64,000 nt of DNA. It comes from Agrobacterium salinitolerans. GTDB taxonomy: Bacteria; Pseudomonadota; Alphaproteobacteria; Rhizobiales; Rhizobiaceae. The notes below the pieces were generated by a model. That model worked only from the letters and a program-made list of their open reading frames with translations, did no database searches and was not told the DNA's origin. Numbering within the stretch: position 1 is the stretch's first letter; each line of letters starts with the position of its first letter. The DNA lies in contig NZ_MRDH01000006.1 of assembly GCF_002008225.1 (NCBI RefSeq), positions 620,001 through 684,000 on the forward strand. The letters run 5' to 3'. This document shows, piece after piece, positions 33,426-42,282 of this stretch. A program made the translations under genes and the position numbers.

Positions 33426-34883
33426 TTGAACAGCAACCTTCTGCGCTCGGTCATATATGTGGCCTCCATTTTCGGGCTTTACATGGCGACAGCCATGTTT
33501 CTGCCGGCGCTCACCGATCTCTATTACGGCAATGACGACTGGATGGTGTTTGCGCTGTCGGGTTTCATGTGCGGGGGCTTTGCGCTTGCCTGCGCGCTGG
33601 CGACGCGCGGGCCGATTGCCGCCTTCAACAAACGTTTCGGCTTTTTGCTCGTCAACCTGCTCTGGCTGGTCTTTTCAATTGTCGGCGCGGTTCCGCTTTA
33701 CCTGTCCGAACTCGGCCTGACACTTGGCCAAGCGTTTTTCGAATCCGTTTCCGCCATTACGACAACGGGATCCACCGTTGTTTCCGGGCTTGACCACGCC
33801 CCGCAGGGCATCCTCCTCTGGCGCTCGCTGCTGTGCTGGCTTGGCGGTATCGGTATCGTGGCGCTCGGCCTCTTCATCCTGCCGCTGCTGCGCGTCGGCG
33901 GCATGACCTTCTTTCGCATGGAATCCTCCGATACCGGCAATGACCGGCCTTTCGCGCGGCTCGCAAGCTTCACCCGGGCTTTCGTGGCCATTTACATCAT
34001 CATGACGCTTGCCTGTACGATCGCTTACGATTTTGCCGGCATGTCGCACTTCGATGCGCTGAACCATGCCATGTCGACGGTCGCGACCGGTGGTTTCTCC
34101 ACCCATGACGCCTCTTTCGCCTATTTCAACAATACGGCACTGCTGTGGATCGCCACCGTCTTCCTGATCTTCGGCAGTCTGCCCTTCTCGGTGATGATCC
34201 TGTTGGCCGTGCGCCGCCGGCTGGAAACGCTGCGCGACCCCCAGATCGTCGTCTTCCTGGGATATCTCTGCGCGATTTCCATCGCCGTCGGCGTCTATCA
34301 TCATCTCAGGAACGGCGTGCCGCTGAACGACGCGCTCAGCCATTCCTTCTTCAACATGACCTCGATCCTTTCCACCGGCGGCTTTGCCAGCGACGACTAT
34401 ACGCTCTGGGGGCCTTTCGTCGTCGTTGTCGCCTTTTTTGCCACCTTCATGGGCGGTTGCTCCGGGTCCACGGCGGGTGGCATCAAGGCCTATCGTTTTC
34501 TCATCATGTTCAACGTGGCGCGGGCGGGCCTGAAGAAGCTGATCTATCCGAACGCCGTTTATTCGGTTCGTTATGGGCAGCAGGTGGTCGATCCCGATAC
34601 GATCCGGACGATTTTCCTGTTCGTCAGCTGTTATGTCGCGCTTTGGATCGCCGGCAGCCTCGCCATGAGTCTGATGGGTTATGATTTTCTCACTTCCATA
34701 TCTTCGGTGGCAACGGCGCTCGGCAATGTCGGACCGGGTATCGGCCCCGTCATCGGCCCCTCTGGTAATTTCGCCACCATTAGCGATCCGGCGCTTTACG
34801 TCCTGTCGATGATGATGCTGCTAGGGCGTCTGGAAATACTGACGGTCCTGGTGCTGCTGATGCCAATTTTCTGGCGCAGCTGA
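33426..34883 (+). CDS. trkH: Potassium uptake protein TrkH/KtrB type
   Basis: The 485-residue transporter has four M1-P-M2 repeats. The selectivity-filter glycines are recognisable in TTTGSTV, VATGGFST, STGGFAS and LGNVGPG. It imports K+, usually with an NAD-binding TrkA subunit that is not encoded here. The start is a TTG at 33426; the sequence before it has AGG 9 nt upstream. It is divergent from ilvA with 80 nt between starts. Confidence 0.92.
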   Translation: MNSNLLRSVIYVASIFGLYMATAMFLPALTDLYYGNDDWMVFALSGFMCGGFALACALATRGPIAAFNKRFGFLLVNLLWLVFSIVGAVPLYLSELGLTLGQAFFESVSAITTTGSTVVSGLDHAPQGILLWRSLLCWLGGIGIVALGLFILPLLRVGGMTFFRMESSDTGNDRPFARLASFTRAFVAIYIIMTLACTIAYDFAGMSHFDALNHAMSTVATGGFSTHDASFAYFNNTALLWIATVFLIFGSLPFSVMILLAVRRRLETLRDPQIVVFLGYLCAISIAVGVYHHLRNGVPLNDALSHSFFNMTSILSTGGFASDDYTLWGPFVVVVAFFATFMGGCSGSTAGGIKAYRFLIMFNVARAGLKKLIYPNAVYSVRYGQQVVDPDTIRTIFLFVSCYVALWIAGSLAMSLMGYDFLTSISSVATALGNVGPGIGPVIGPSGNFATISDPALYVLSMMMLLGRLEILTVLVLLMPIFWRS

Positions 34884-34922
34884 TATCGTGGCACACTTGT
34901 TGAGCGCCGGCGAATAAAGCGC

Positions 34923-34953
34923 TTGACCTTCCCACGTTGGAATAGTTCAGGCT
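34923..34953 (+). promoter_or_regulatory. CueR/HmrR-type copper promoter of copZ
   Basis: TTGACC (-35, 34923-34928) and CAGGCT (-10, 34948-34953) are separated by the unusual 19-bp spacer of MerR-family promoters. The spacer holds the left half-site CCTTCCCAC and a weak right half (TTGGAA). The start codon lies 36 nt downstream. Confidence 0.7.
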
Positions 34954-34989
34954 CCTCCCGTTAGAATTCCAAACCATGGAGAACCGCCT

Positions 34990-35244
34990 ATGTGCACCGC
35001 TCACCAGCATCACGCCGAAACCACGACGGCGCCGGTTGATGCAGACCTTTCTTTTCACGTTGAGGACATGACCTGCGGTCACTGCGCCGGAGTGATCAAG
35101 GGCGCGATCGAAAAGACCGTTCCCGGCGCTGCCGTGCATGCCGATCCGGCAAGCCGCACGGTCGTGGTTGGCGGCGTCTCCGATGCGGCACGTATTGCCG
35201 AAATCATCACCGCTGCTGGCTATACGCCCGAAGCGCGCGCCTGA
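34990..35244 (+). CDS. copZ: Copper chaperone (HMA domain), CopZ-like
   Basis: The 84-residue protein starts with a His-rich tail (CTAHQHHAE), then one heavy-metal-associated domain with DMTCGHCAGVIKGAI, giving the MxCxxC copper site at about residues 29-34. It should carry Cu(I) to the CopA ATPase. GGAG lies 9 nt before the ATG, and a CueR/HmrR-type promoter precedes it. The regulator gene is about 6 kb away on the other strand. Confidence 0.9.
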   Translation: MCTAHQHHAETTTAPVDADLSFHVEDMTCGHCAGVIKGAIEKTVPGAAVHADPASRTVVVGGVSDAARIAEIITAAGYTPEARA

Positions 35245-35569
35245 ACGAAAAAATGCTGGCGGCAGCTTTTCCATGCTGCCGTCGGTCTGCCTTGCCACTC
35301 GGTTCACGCTCGATTTCAGCGTAAGGAATGGATGAGGTCCAATATCTCTCCATCGCTCCTCGGCAGATATCCCCTTTTTATCGGACAAGACGGCAGTACG
35401 TTGCGCAAAATGAATTGGCGACGTCGCCCACATCGATCGTGGCGAAAACCGCGTCGCGGGCGGGCCTATCCCCATGCGAGCGCGGGGAGCGTTGAGCGGG
35501 TCTCTGAAGCCATGCGATTTCTTTGCGCAACCCGGCTCCTCAGAGCCGGGCTCCCTTCGCAATGCCGAT
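35245..35569. other. 325-nt gap without gene
   Basis: It contains two hairpins: CGGCAGC/GCTGCCG (35260-35281) after copZ, and CCCGGCTC/GAGCCGGG (35531-35550) just after the minus-strand substrate-binding protein gene. Both may end transcription but lack clear T tracts. No coding sequence is seen. Confidence 0.5.
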
Positions 35570-37063
35570 CTACTTGATCGCCATATCCTTCGTCAGCACG
35601 AAATAGTTGATCGGATGCGGCCGGAAGTTTTCGAGTTTTTCGGAATAGGCATCGAACACGGTTTCATGGACGAGAAAGACCGAGACGGCATCATCATAAA
35701 TCTTCTTCACTATCTCACCATAAATCGCGTAACGCTTGGTGGGCTCCACTTCGGCATAAGCAGCCTTGATCAACTTGTCCGTCTCTGCATTGCAATAATG
35801 CGAGATGTTGTATGTGCCGGTGCAGGAATAGTCGGCGTTGAGATATCCAGCCGGCTCAATCACATCCGTGGCATAACCGCGCGACAGCAGCACCATGTCG
35901 AAGTTGCCGGCAAGAAGATCAGGCTCAATAGCACTATATTCTGCGACACGGACACCCGCCGTGATCCCGATCTCCTGCAACTGCGCCTGAATAATAGCGG
36001 CCACATCCTTCAGCTCGGTCTTCATCGTGTAAGCAAGTATGGTGACTTTCAGACTGCCCGGGGCGATGCCGGCCTCCTGGAGGAGAGATTTTGCCTTTGC
36101 CACGTCATAGGCCGATGCGGGTTCTTCCACCGCCCATGGCTGCCCCGGGGCAAACGGCATGCTCGCGCTTTTGACCTTCTCTTCGTAAATACTGCTGGCG
36201 ATGCCGGCGGCATCGATTGCCGCACGCACGGCCTCACGAACCTTTTTATCGTTGAACGGTGGCCTGGAATTATTCAGCAGCAATTCTGTGATGCGCGGTA
36301 CCGAAATGGTGGCGACCTTAACTCCCTTGGTTGCCTCGATGGATTTGATCGACCACGGCGGGACCAGGCGCGAAATCTGCACTTCGCCCGTCCTTATCTG
36401 GGTGGCGCGCGTGTCTGCGTCGGGAACGAAATTAACGCGACCCCCGTCAAGTTTCGGCATGCCGCCCCAATATCCGTGATTGGCCTTCATGACCATATAT
36501 TGATTGGGATCGACTTCCGTGATCTCGAACGGCCCGGTGCAGGTGCCGATAGGATTGATCTTGCCGTCCTTATAGGCCGATGGCGCAAGAATGGCGGTGG
36601 CGGGGCTTGCCAACTGCGCAGGCAACAGCACCGACGGTTCGATCGTCGTCACCTTCACAATATCATCGCCAACGGCCTCCACACTGGCGATCTGTTTCGG
36701 CGAAAAGGCACGGGCAGGAACGGATGCTTTCAGGAGATTGGTGAGCGCGTTGACGACTGCTGCGGCGTTAAAGTCTTCGCCGTTCTGGAATTTGACGCCC
36801 TTGCGCAGCTTGAACTCCCACACTTTAGGCTCGATCTGCTTCCAGGACTCCGCAAGAGATGCCTCCTGCCTCATGTCGAAGCCAATTCTGACAAGGCCTT
36901 CATAGCACCCGACACGCATGCCCATTGTGGAATCATCCGACGCCATCTGCCATGCGGCTTTTATGGCGTAGTTGTCATCATAGGTCACAGTGCCGGCATT
37001 TGCGGCATTAGCCCCGAAAGCCCCGGCAATGGCGCAGGTGGTTAAAAGTGCGTGCTTTATCAT
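35570..37063 (-). CDS. Oligopeptide ABC transporter substrate-binding protein (SBP_bac_5)
   Basis: The 497-residue periplasmic binding protein has a Sec signal peptide (cleavage near ANA-GTV) without lipobox cysteine. The SBP_bac_5 pattern is clear: WEFKLRKGVKFQNGEDFNAAAVV, then TGPFEITEVD and a C-terminal lobe with DVIEPAGYLNADY. It likely binds peptides, opines or related solutes. AAGGGG precedes ATG 37063. It is the last gene of the five-gene transporter set, separated from the ATPase by 230 nt, and so may have its own promoter for higher expression. Confidence 0.9.
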   Translation of the reverse strand: MIKHALLTTCAIAGAFGANAANAGTVTYDDNYAIKAAWQMASDDSTMGMRVGCYEGLVRIGFDMRQEASLAESWKQIEPKVWEFKLRKGVKFQNGEDFNAAAVVNALTNLLKASVPARAFSPKQIASVEAVGDDIVKVTTIEPSVLLPAQLASPATAILAPSAYKDGKINPIGTCTGPFEITEVDPNQYMVMKANHGYWGGMPKLDGGRVNFVPDADTRATQIRTGEVQISRLVPPWSIKSIEATKGVKVATISVPRITELLLNNSRPPFNDKKVREAVRAAIDAAGIASSIYEEKVKSASMPFAPGQPWAVEEPASAYDVAKAKSLLQEAGIAPGSLKVTILAYTMKTELKDVAAIIQAQLQEIGITAGVRVAEYSAIEPDLLAGNFDMVLLSRGYATDVIEPAGYLNADYSCTGTYNISHYCNAETDKLIKAAYAEVEPTKRYAIYGEIVKKIYDDAVSVFLVHETVFDAYSEKLENFRPHPINYFVLTKDMAIK

Positions 37064-37293
37064 TGCATAATTCCCCTTATCTTTGATGGCGACGCTCACA
37101 ATCTAGTTTCCCTAAGCTTTTAATATTATCTATCATTAATTACAAAGAATCACGTTGACGGACACGACAATACATCCGCCTTCTTTACATTCATTTTATG
37201 TTTTTTATTCGGAATTTTATTCCGTTGTTACTTCACGTACGCACTATTCGACTGCTTTTCACATTCCCTGAAAAACATTCAGTGCACCGTTTC

Positions 37294-38304
37294 TCAACCC
37301 AGTTCCCGCCAGCGGTGGCAGCGCGCAAAGTGCTCTCCGGAAACGCCTTCCAAAGCCGGCTCCACCTCACCGCAGATTGCGGTCGCATATTTACAGCGGG
37401 TGTGAAACTTGCAGCCACCAGGAGGGTTGAGAGGGCTCGGCAGATCACCGTCCAGAAGCATTTCCGGTGCATATAACCCCGTCTCGTCCAGCATCGACGA
37501 GGCGATGAGAGCTTTCGTGTAGGGATGCTTGGGCGCGCGGAAAAGCTCGTCGCGGTCGGCGATTTCAACGATGCGTCCGAGATACATCACGGCAATGCGA
37601 TCACAGAGATAACGCACCACGCGCAGGTCATGAGAAATCATCAGAACCGTCAGGCCGTGGCGGCGCTTCATGTCCATCAGGAGGTTCAGGATCTGCGTGC
37701 GCATCGAGGCGTCGAGTGCCGATGTCGGTTCATCACAGACAAGGAAACTCGGATTGAGAAGAAGCGCGCGGCCGATGACGACGCGCTGCAACTGGCCGCC
37801 GGAACACTGGCTCGGATACCGATCGTAAAAGGAACCGTCGAGACCGACTTCCTCCAGCATTCGGAAAACACGCGCCGTGCGCTCCTCGCGGGTGCCGATG
37901 CCGTGCTGGGCAAGCGGCGCTTGCATGCTCTGGCCAATGCACATACGCGGATCGAGTGCGGAATAAGGGTCCTGAAACACCAGTTGCACAACCCGGCGCA
38001 CGCGCCGGAGCGCCTCGCCCTGCATGTGCAATATGTCGTGATCTCCGATGCTGACCTCACCCCGCGTCGCGTGCGTCAGGCGCGTGATCAGTCCGGCAAC
38101 AGTGCTTTTGCCGCAACCGGATTCGCCGACAAGGCCCAATACCTCCCCCTCGCCGATCGTCAGGGAAACATCGTCGACGGATTTCACCACACGGTGACCA
38201 AGGCCCGATATGGGATAATATTTGCAGAGATTCTTCGCGACTACATAGGGCCGGCCGCTGTTTTCCGCCGATGGCGGCATCTGTGTCATGGCTTTGGATA
38301 ACAT
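37294..38304 (-). CDS. Oligopeptide ABC transporter ATPase (DppF type)
   Basis: The ATP-binding subunit of 336 residues has Walker A GESGCGKST, ABC signature SGGQLQRV, Walker B FLVCDEPTSALD and the C-terminal oligopeptide extension with cysteines (GGCKFHTRCKYA) typical of DppD/DppF. AAGGAGG lies immediately before two adjacent ATGs (38307 and 38304); I take the second for spacing. It pairs with the preceding ATPase. Confidence 0.92.
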   Translation of the reverse strand: MLSKAMTQMPPSAENSGRPYVVAKNLCKYYPISGLGHRVVKSVDDVSLTIGEGEVLGLVGESGCGKSTVAGLITRLTHATRGEVSIGDHDILHMQGEALRRVRRVVQLVFQDPYSALDPRMCIGQSMQAPLAQHGIGTREERTARVFRMLEEVGLDGSFYDRYPSQCSGGQLQRVVIGRALLLNPSFLVCDEPTSALDASMRTQILNLLMDMKRRHGLTVLMISHDLRVVRYLCDRIAVMYLGRIVEIADRDELFRAPKHPYTKALIASSMLDETGLYAPEMLLDGDLPSPLNPPGGCKFHTRCKYATAICGEVEPALEGVSGEHFARCHRWRELG

Positions 38305-38315
38305 CATCGCCTCCT

Positions 38316-39383
38316 TCAACAAACCGCATGGTCGGCATGGTCGTGACCGGCCTGGTCGTCGCCGACTGCCCAGCACCGCGCCTTGCGCCCTTCAGGCAAG
38401 GCATTCAATGCAGGCTCCATTGCCATGCAGCGGCTTCCCATGCCTTCAGACTTTGCGAGCGCGCAACGCGGATGAAACCGGCAACCGCAGGACATGTCGT
38501 GGGCCTGTGCGCCCGAACCGGGGATCGTCAGCAACTGTCCCTCGCCGTCGGTGGTCAGCAGCGAACAGCTGATGAGCGCCTTGGTATAGGGGTGCTGCGG
38601 CGCCTTGAGGATCGCCTGGGTCGGCCCTTCCTCGACAATGCGGCCGGCATACATGACCGCGATCCGGTCTGCGAAGGCGGCAACGACCGAGAGATCGTGG
38701 GTGATGAGCAAAGTGGCAAGCCGGCGCTTGCGGCGCTCGTCATCGAGCAGGCGGAGTATCTGTGCCTGAACGGTGACATCAAGCGCCGTCGTCGGTTCGT
38801 CGGCGATCAGAAGCTGCGGATTGCCTGACAGTGCAGCGGCAATCATGACACGTTGCGCCATGCCGCCGGAAAGCTCATGCGCAAAGCATTGCGCCCGCGC
38901 CGACGGATCGGGAATGCCGACATCCGAAAGAAGGCCGACGACCCGGTTAAGTGCGGCGTGCCGGCTCATTTTACGGTGGATCCAAAGCGGCTCCGCTACC
39001 TGCGTCCTCACCCGACTGGTCGGGTCGAGCATGGCCTGCGGCTGCTGGAACAGCATGCTGATATCGGCCCCGCGTAGTGCATCGAGTTCGGAAGATGAAA
39101 GAGCGAGAATGTCGCGGCCGGCAAAGGAAATGCGGCCGGAATTGATTTCCGCGCCCTGCGGCAAAAGTCGCATCAGCGACAGCGCCGTCATGCTCTTTCC
39201 CGATCCGGATTCGCCGACGAGAGCGACGACTTCGCCGGCGTTGACGGAAAGCGTCAGGCCCGAAATAACAAACTTGCGGCCATTTTGCGCCGGCACTGAA
39301 ACGTGCAGGTCCTCTATCTCCAGAAGCGGTGCGCATTCAGGGGATATGGCCGTATTTGCAAGCGTTTGTCCTTCGATATTCAT
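38316..39383 (-). CDS. Oligopeptide ABC transporter ATPase (DppD type)
   Basis: The 355-residue partner ATPase has Walker A GESGSGKSM, signature SGGMAQRV, Walker B LLIADEPTTALD and the C-terminal cysteine-bearing extension (CGCRFHPRCALA). AAGGGG is 8 nt before ATG 39383. The gap of 138 nt to the upstream permease gene shows no terminator. It ends 11 nt before the next ATPase start. Confidence 0.92.
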   Translation of the reverse strand: MNIEGQTLANTAISPECAPLLEIEDLHVSVPAQNGRKFVISGLTLSVNAGEVVALVGESGSGKSMTALSLMRLLPQGAEINSGRISFAGRDILALSSSELDALRGADISMLFQQPQAMLDPTSRVRTQVAEPLWIHRKMSRHAALNRVVGLLSDVGIPDPSARAQCFAHELSGGMAQRVMIAAALSGNPQLLIADEPTTALDVTVQAQILRLLDDERRKRRLATLLITHDLSVVAAFADRIAVMYAGRIVEEGPTQAILKAPQHPYTKALISCSLLTTDGEGQLLTIPGSGAQAHDMSCGCRFHPRCALAKSEGMGSRCMAMEPALNALPEGRKARCWAVGDDQAGHDHADHAVC

Positions 39384-39521
39384 AAGAGTTCCCCTTATTT
39401 TTATTGAATCGGAGGCATTGCGTATTTTCATGCGGCTTCAGACGATATTACTCTCCCTCCTGCTCCGTTGCGTCGTCCATGTTTGACAATCGTCAAATCC
39501 GTCATTGCCCGCCCGCAGGCG

Positions 39522-40427
39522 TCAATGACCGTTGGTTTTCTTTGTTTCCAGATTCAGGCCATGGCCGATCCACGTTACGCTGAGCGCCGCCAAGAAGATC
39601 GCCAGACCCGGTGCGATGACGAGAACGGGCATCCGTTCCGCGTAAGCCTGCGCATCGGCCAACATCAGCGCCCAGTCGGCGGCCGGCGGCTGTACGCCAA
39701 GGCCCAGAAACGACAACCCGCCAACCGTGATCAGCTTGTGGCCGAAGCGCAGGAACGCCACCGCCGCAATCGGCCAGATCGTGTTGGGAATAATATGCCG
39801 GAAGATAATGAAGCGCCGTGTGCAGCCGAGCACCTCGGCGGCGCGGATATATTCGCGCGAATTGATCGAGAGCGTCAGTCCCCGCGCCAGTCGTGCAAAA
39901 GGTGTCCACCCGACGATCGTCAGCGACGCGATCAGCGTGCCATATCCCGGACCGAAAATGGCCACGAGGAAAATCGCGATTACCACGTCCGGTATGGCGA
40001 TGAGCAGGTCCACGATGCGCATCAGCACCTCGTCGAGGATGCCGCGGCTGCGGCCGCTGATGATGCCGATGAAGGTCCCGATCACGACAGAGAGAATGAC
40101 GGTGACGGCGGCAATGGTGACCGTGAAGCGGCCGCCGACCAGCAGCCGGCTGAGCACATCGCGGCCCAGGTGGTCCGTTCCCAGCCAGTAGAGGGCGCTC
40201 GGCGCGTTCAACCGCAGACGCAGGTTCTGCTTTGCCGGATCATAGGGCGAAATCCACGGCGCGATGACCAGCAGCAGGATGATGACCAGAAAGATCGCCG
40301 CACCCGCATAGAAGGTCCAGTGACGGCAGCGGATGAAATCCGTAAACCGGGCGAGGCTCGAGGGGCGCTTGGGCGCAGTCATCGGCATGGCGGCGGCAGG
40401 CGCGCTCGGGAAGTGACTAATGGTCAT
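39522..40427 (-). CDS. Oligopeptide ABC transporter permease (DppC type)
   Basis: The 301-residue inner-membrane permease has an N-terminal OppC-type segment and about six helices. The EAA loop EYIRAAEVLGCTRRFIIFRHIIPN couples to the ATPases. Its start overlaps the end of the upstream permease gene by 11 nt, with GAGG ahead of the ATG, which indicates translational coupling. Confidence 0.92.
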   Translation of the reverse strand: MTISHFPSAPAAAMPMTAPKRPSSLARFTDFIRCRHWTFYAGAAIFLVIILLLVIAPWISPYDPAKQNLRLRLNAPSALYWLGTDHLGRDVLSRLLVGGRFTVTIAAVTVILSVVIGTFIGIISGRSRGILDEVLMRIVDLLIAIPDVVIAIFLVAIFGPGYGTLIASLTIVGWTPFARLARGLTLSINSREYIRAAEVLGCTRRFIIFRHIIPNTIWPIAAVAFLRFGHKLITVGGLSFLGLGVQPPAADWALMLADAQAYAERMPVLVIAPGLAIFLAALSVTWIGHGLNLETKKTNGH

Positions 40428-41361
40428 GGTGACCTCGCATTGCTGGATTGATCAGGACATAAAAGCTGTCGGCCAAGGTATTGATGAGGATGGAGAGCGC
40501 CACGATGCAGATGAAACCGCCCTGCAGCATCGGGATATCGCGATTGACCACGGCGTCGTAGAGAAGCCGGCCCATGCCGGGGATGGCGAAGATGACTTCC
40601 ACGACCACCGATCCACCCAAAAGGCCCGCGAGCCACAATGCGAAGAAGGTGACGACCGGCAGCGAACCGTTGCGGACGCCATGCCGCAGCACCGTGCTAT
40701 GCATGCCGAGACCGCGGCTGCGGGCCGCCGTGATATAAGGCGCGCGCAGTACCTCGGCCATGGCCGCGCGCGTCACCTGGGTGAAATAGGCGAGCGGCCT
40801 GAGCGTGAGCGTCAATGCGGGAAGCACCAGCGAGCGCCAGCTATCCCATCCGGCTGACGGCAACCAGCCGAGATAAAGCGCAAAGACCAGAGCCGACATG
40901 GGCGCAAACCAGTACTCGGGCGTTGCGACGAAGGTCTGGATCATCAGCGTCGCAAAATTATCGAGCCGTCCGCCGGGACGCATGGCCGCCAGCGTACCGA
41001 GCGGCAGGGCGACGGCGACCGCGAATGCAAGCGCCGTCAGCGCCAGCGTTACCGACACCCAGAGCGAGCGCATAAGTTCGGCAGCGACGGGCTGGCTGCT
41101 GGTGAAAGAAAAACCGAGGTCGCCGCGCAACGCATTCGACAGCCATGCGAAATATTGCACATAAAGCGGCCGGTCGAGCCCGAGACTGACCCGTAGCGCC
41201 TCCACCGCATGCGGATCGAGCGCGGTATCGCGCATGCGTGAAAACAAGATGGTGCGAGCCGGATCGCCGCCCGCCATATAGGGCAAAAGAAACGCGATGA
41301 CGGACACAATCGCCAGCATCAGGCACAGAATAAAGAAGCGCTGTATTACCTGTATCCACAT
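40417..41361 (-). CDS. Oligopeptide ABC transporter permease (DppB type)
   Basis: The 314-residue permease has the typical N-terminal helix (RFFILCLMLAIVSVIAFLLPYMAGGDPA) and EAA loop (LRAPYITAARSRGLG). AAGGAG lies 9 nt before ATG 41361; a longer ORF from 41421 is not supported. It starts 74 nt after the copper regulator gene on the same strand, so read-through from the copper operon is possible. Confidence 0.9.
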   Translation of the reverse strand: MWIQVIQRFFILCLMLAIVSVIAFLLPYMAGGDPARTILFSRMRDTALDPHAVEALRVSLGLDRPLYVQYFAWLSNALRGDLGFSFTSSQPVAAELMRSLWVSVTLALTALAFAVAVALPLGTLAAMRPGGRLDNFATLMIQTFVATPEYWFAPMSALVFALYLGWLPSAGWDSWRSLVLPALTLTLRPLAYFTQVTRAAMAEVLRAPYITAARSRGLGMHSTVLRHGVRNGSLPVVTFFALWLAGLLGGSVVVEVIFAIPGMGRLLYDAVVNRDIPMLQGGFICIVALSILINTLADSFYVLINPAMRGHHDH

Positions 41362-41435
41362 GGCTTGGTCTCCTTCATCGTGATTGGCAATTCGCACTGC
41401 ATTCATTGCCCGCTCCCCCAAAAGGAACCGGGGGC

Positions 41436-41924
41436 TTATTTCACTGGGCGCTGTAAATCCATCACCGGACCTGCTGTGCCCTTCAGCATGCCGGTGCGTT
41501 TGGGCACGACGGCAACCGCTGAAAAATCAAGATCTTCCGCATGAGCAAGGTCATGAATGATCGGGCATTCCGGCTCACCATTGTCCGGGCAATAGGTCGC
41601 GAGGTTTCGGAGCGTGTCCGCCATCTCCCGCAGCGTATCCATCTTCGCTTCCAGGTCGACGACATGTTCCATGACGATGCGTTTGACATCACAGGAGGCG
41701 CCACCGGGGTCGCGCCAGAGGGTCATGAGTTGCCTGATTTTTTCGATGGAAAAACCGAGATCGCGTCCGCGCCGGATAAAGCGCAGCGTTTCCAAGTCGT
41801 TGGCAGTGTAGACCCGATAGCCGGATTCCGTGCGGTTTGCCGATTTGATCAGGCCGATTGTCTCGTAATGCCTGATCATCTTCGCAGAAACACCGGAGGC
41901 GGTGGCGGCTGTGCCAATATTCAT
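41436..41924 (-). CDS. hmrR: Copper-responsive MerR-family regulator (CueR/HmrR)
   Basis: The 162-residue regulator has an N-terminal MerR helix-turn-helix (TAATASGVSAKMIRHYETIGLI) and dimerisation helix. The Cu(I) site is the loop CPDNGEPECPII, matching CueR's two cysteines, and a serine in GGASCDVK matches the residue that selects +1 ions. It should activate the two 19-bp-spacer promoters before copZ and copA. It lies 11 nt after the ferredoxin gene, likely in the copA transcript. Confidence 0.9.
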   Translation of the reverse strand: MNIGTAATASGVSAKMIRHYETIGLIKSANRTESGYRVYTANDLETLRFIRRGRDLGFSIEKIRQLMTLWRDPGGASCDVKRIVMEHVVDLEAKMDTLREMADTLRNLATYCPDNGEPECPIIHDLAHAEDLDFSAVAVVPKRTGMLKGTAGPVMDLQRPVK

Positions 41925-41935
41925 CGATCCTGCTC

Positions 41936-42271
41936 CTATCTTTCCGAGGTAGAAAATACATCCGCGCGATTGTCGGAGAGCGGCTCAGCTCCATTGAGCC
42001 AGCCGATCACCACGTCGCCTAATGGTACGGCTCGGCATGCAAGCGTCAGACCATCTGCCTTCTCTTCCTCTGTCAGAGAAAAGGGCGTGTGCTTGAGAAG
42101 ATCGACATCGCCGGAGATCAGCCTGGATTTGCAGGCGCCACAGCGGCCCATACGACAGCCATGCGGATAAGCGATCTCAGCCGCCAAGGCGGCCTGGAGG
42201 ACAGTCTCGCCCGGCGCCACAGAGATGCTGCGTTCGATCTGCGGCAGGAAAACGGTGTGTTGAAGCGCCAT
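41936..42271 (-). CDS. Plant-type 2Fe-2S ferredoxin in the copper operon
   Basis: The 111-residue protein has the ferredoxin pattern CRMGRCGACKSRL plus a fourth cysteine in TLACRAVP, so all four [2Fe-2S] ligands are present. N-terminal VAPGETVLQAALAAEIAYPHG is standard. It lies 11 nt after copA and 11 nt before hmrR, clearly one operon. Its role in copper handling is not established; electron supply for copper reduction or repair of copper-damaged clusters is a guess. Confidence 0.88.
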   Translation of the reverse strand: MALQHTVFLPQIERSISVAPGETVLQAALAAEIAYPHGCRMGRCGACKSRLISGDVDLLKHTPFSLTEEEKADGLTLACRAVPLGDVVIGWLNGAEPLSDNRADVFSTSER

Positions 42272-42282
42272 GTCTGCTCCTC

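Noticed and set aside
30650..33429. Two long plus-strand frames of about 490-500 residues opposite the cyclase, HlyU and ilvA genes
   Set aside because: They are antisense to three genes with clear domain motifs and show no recognisable domain themselves.
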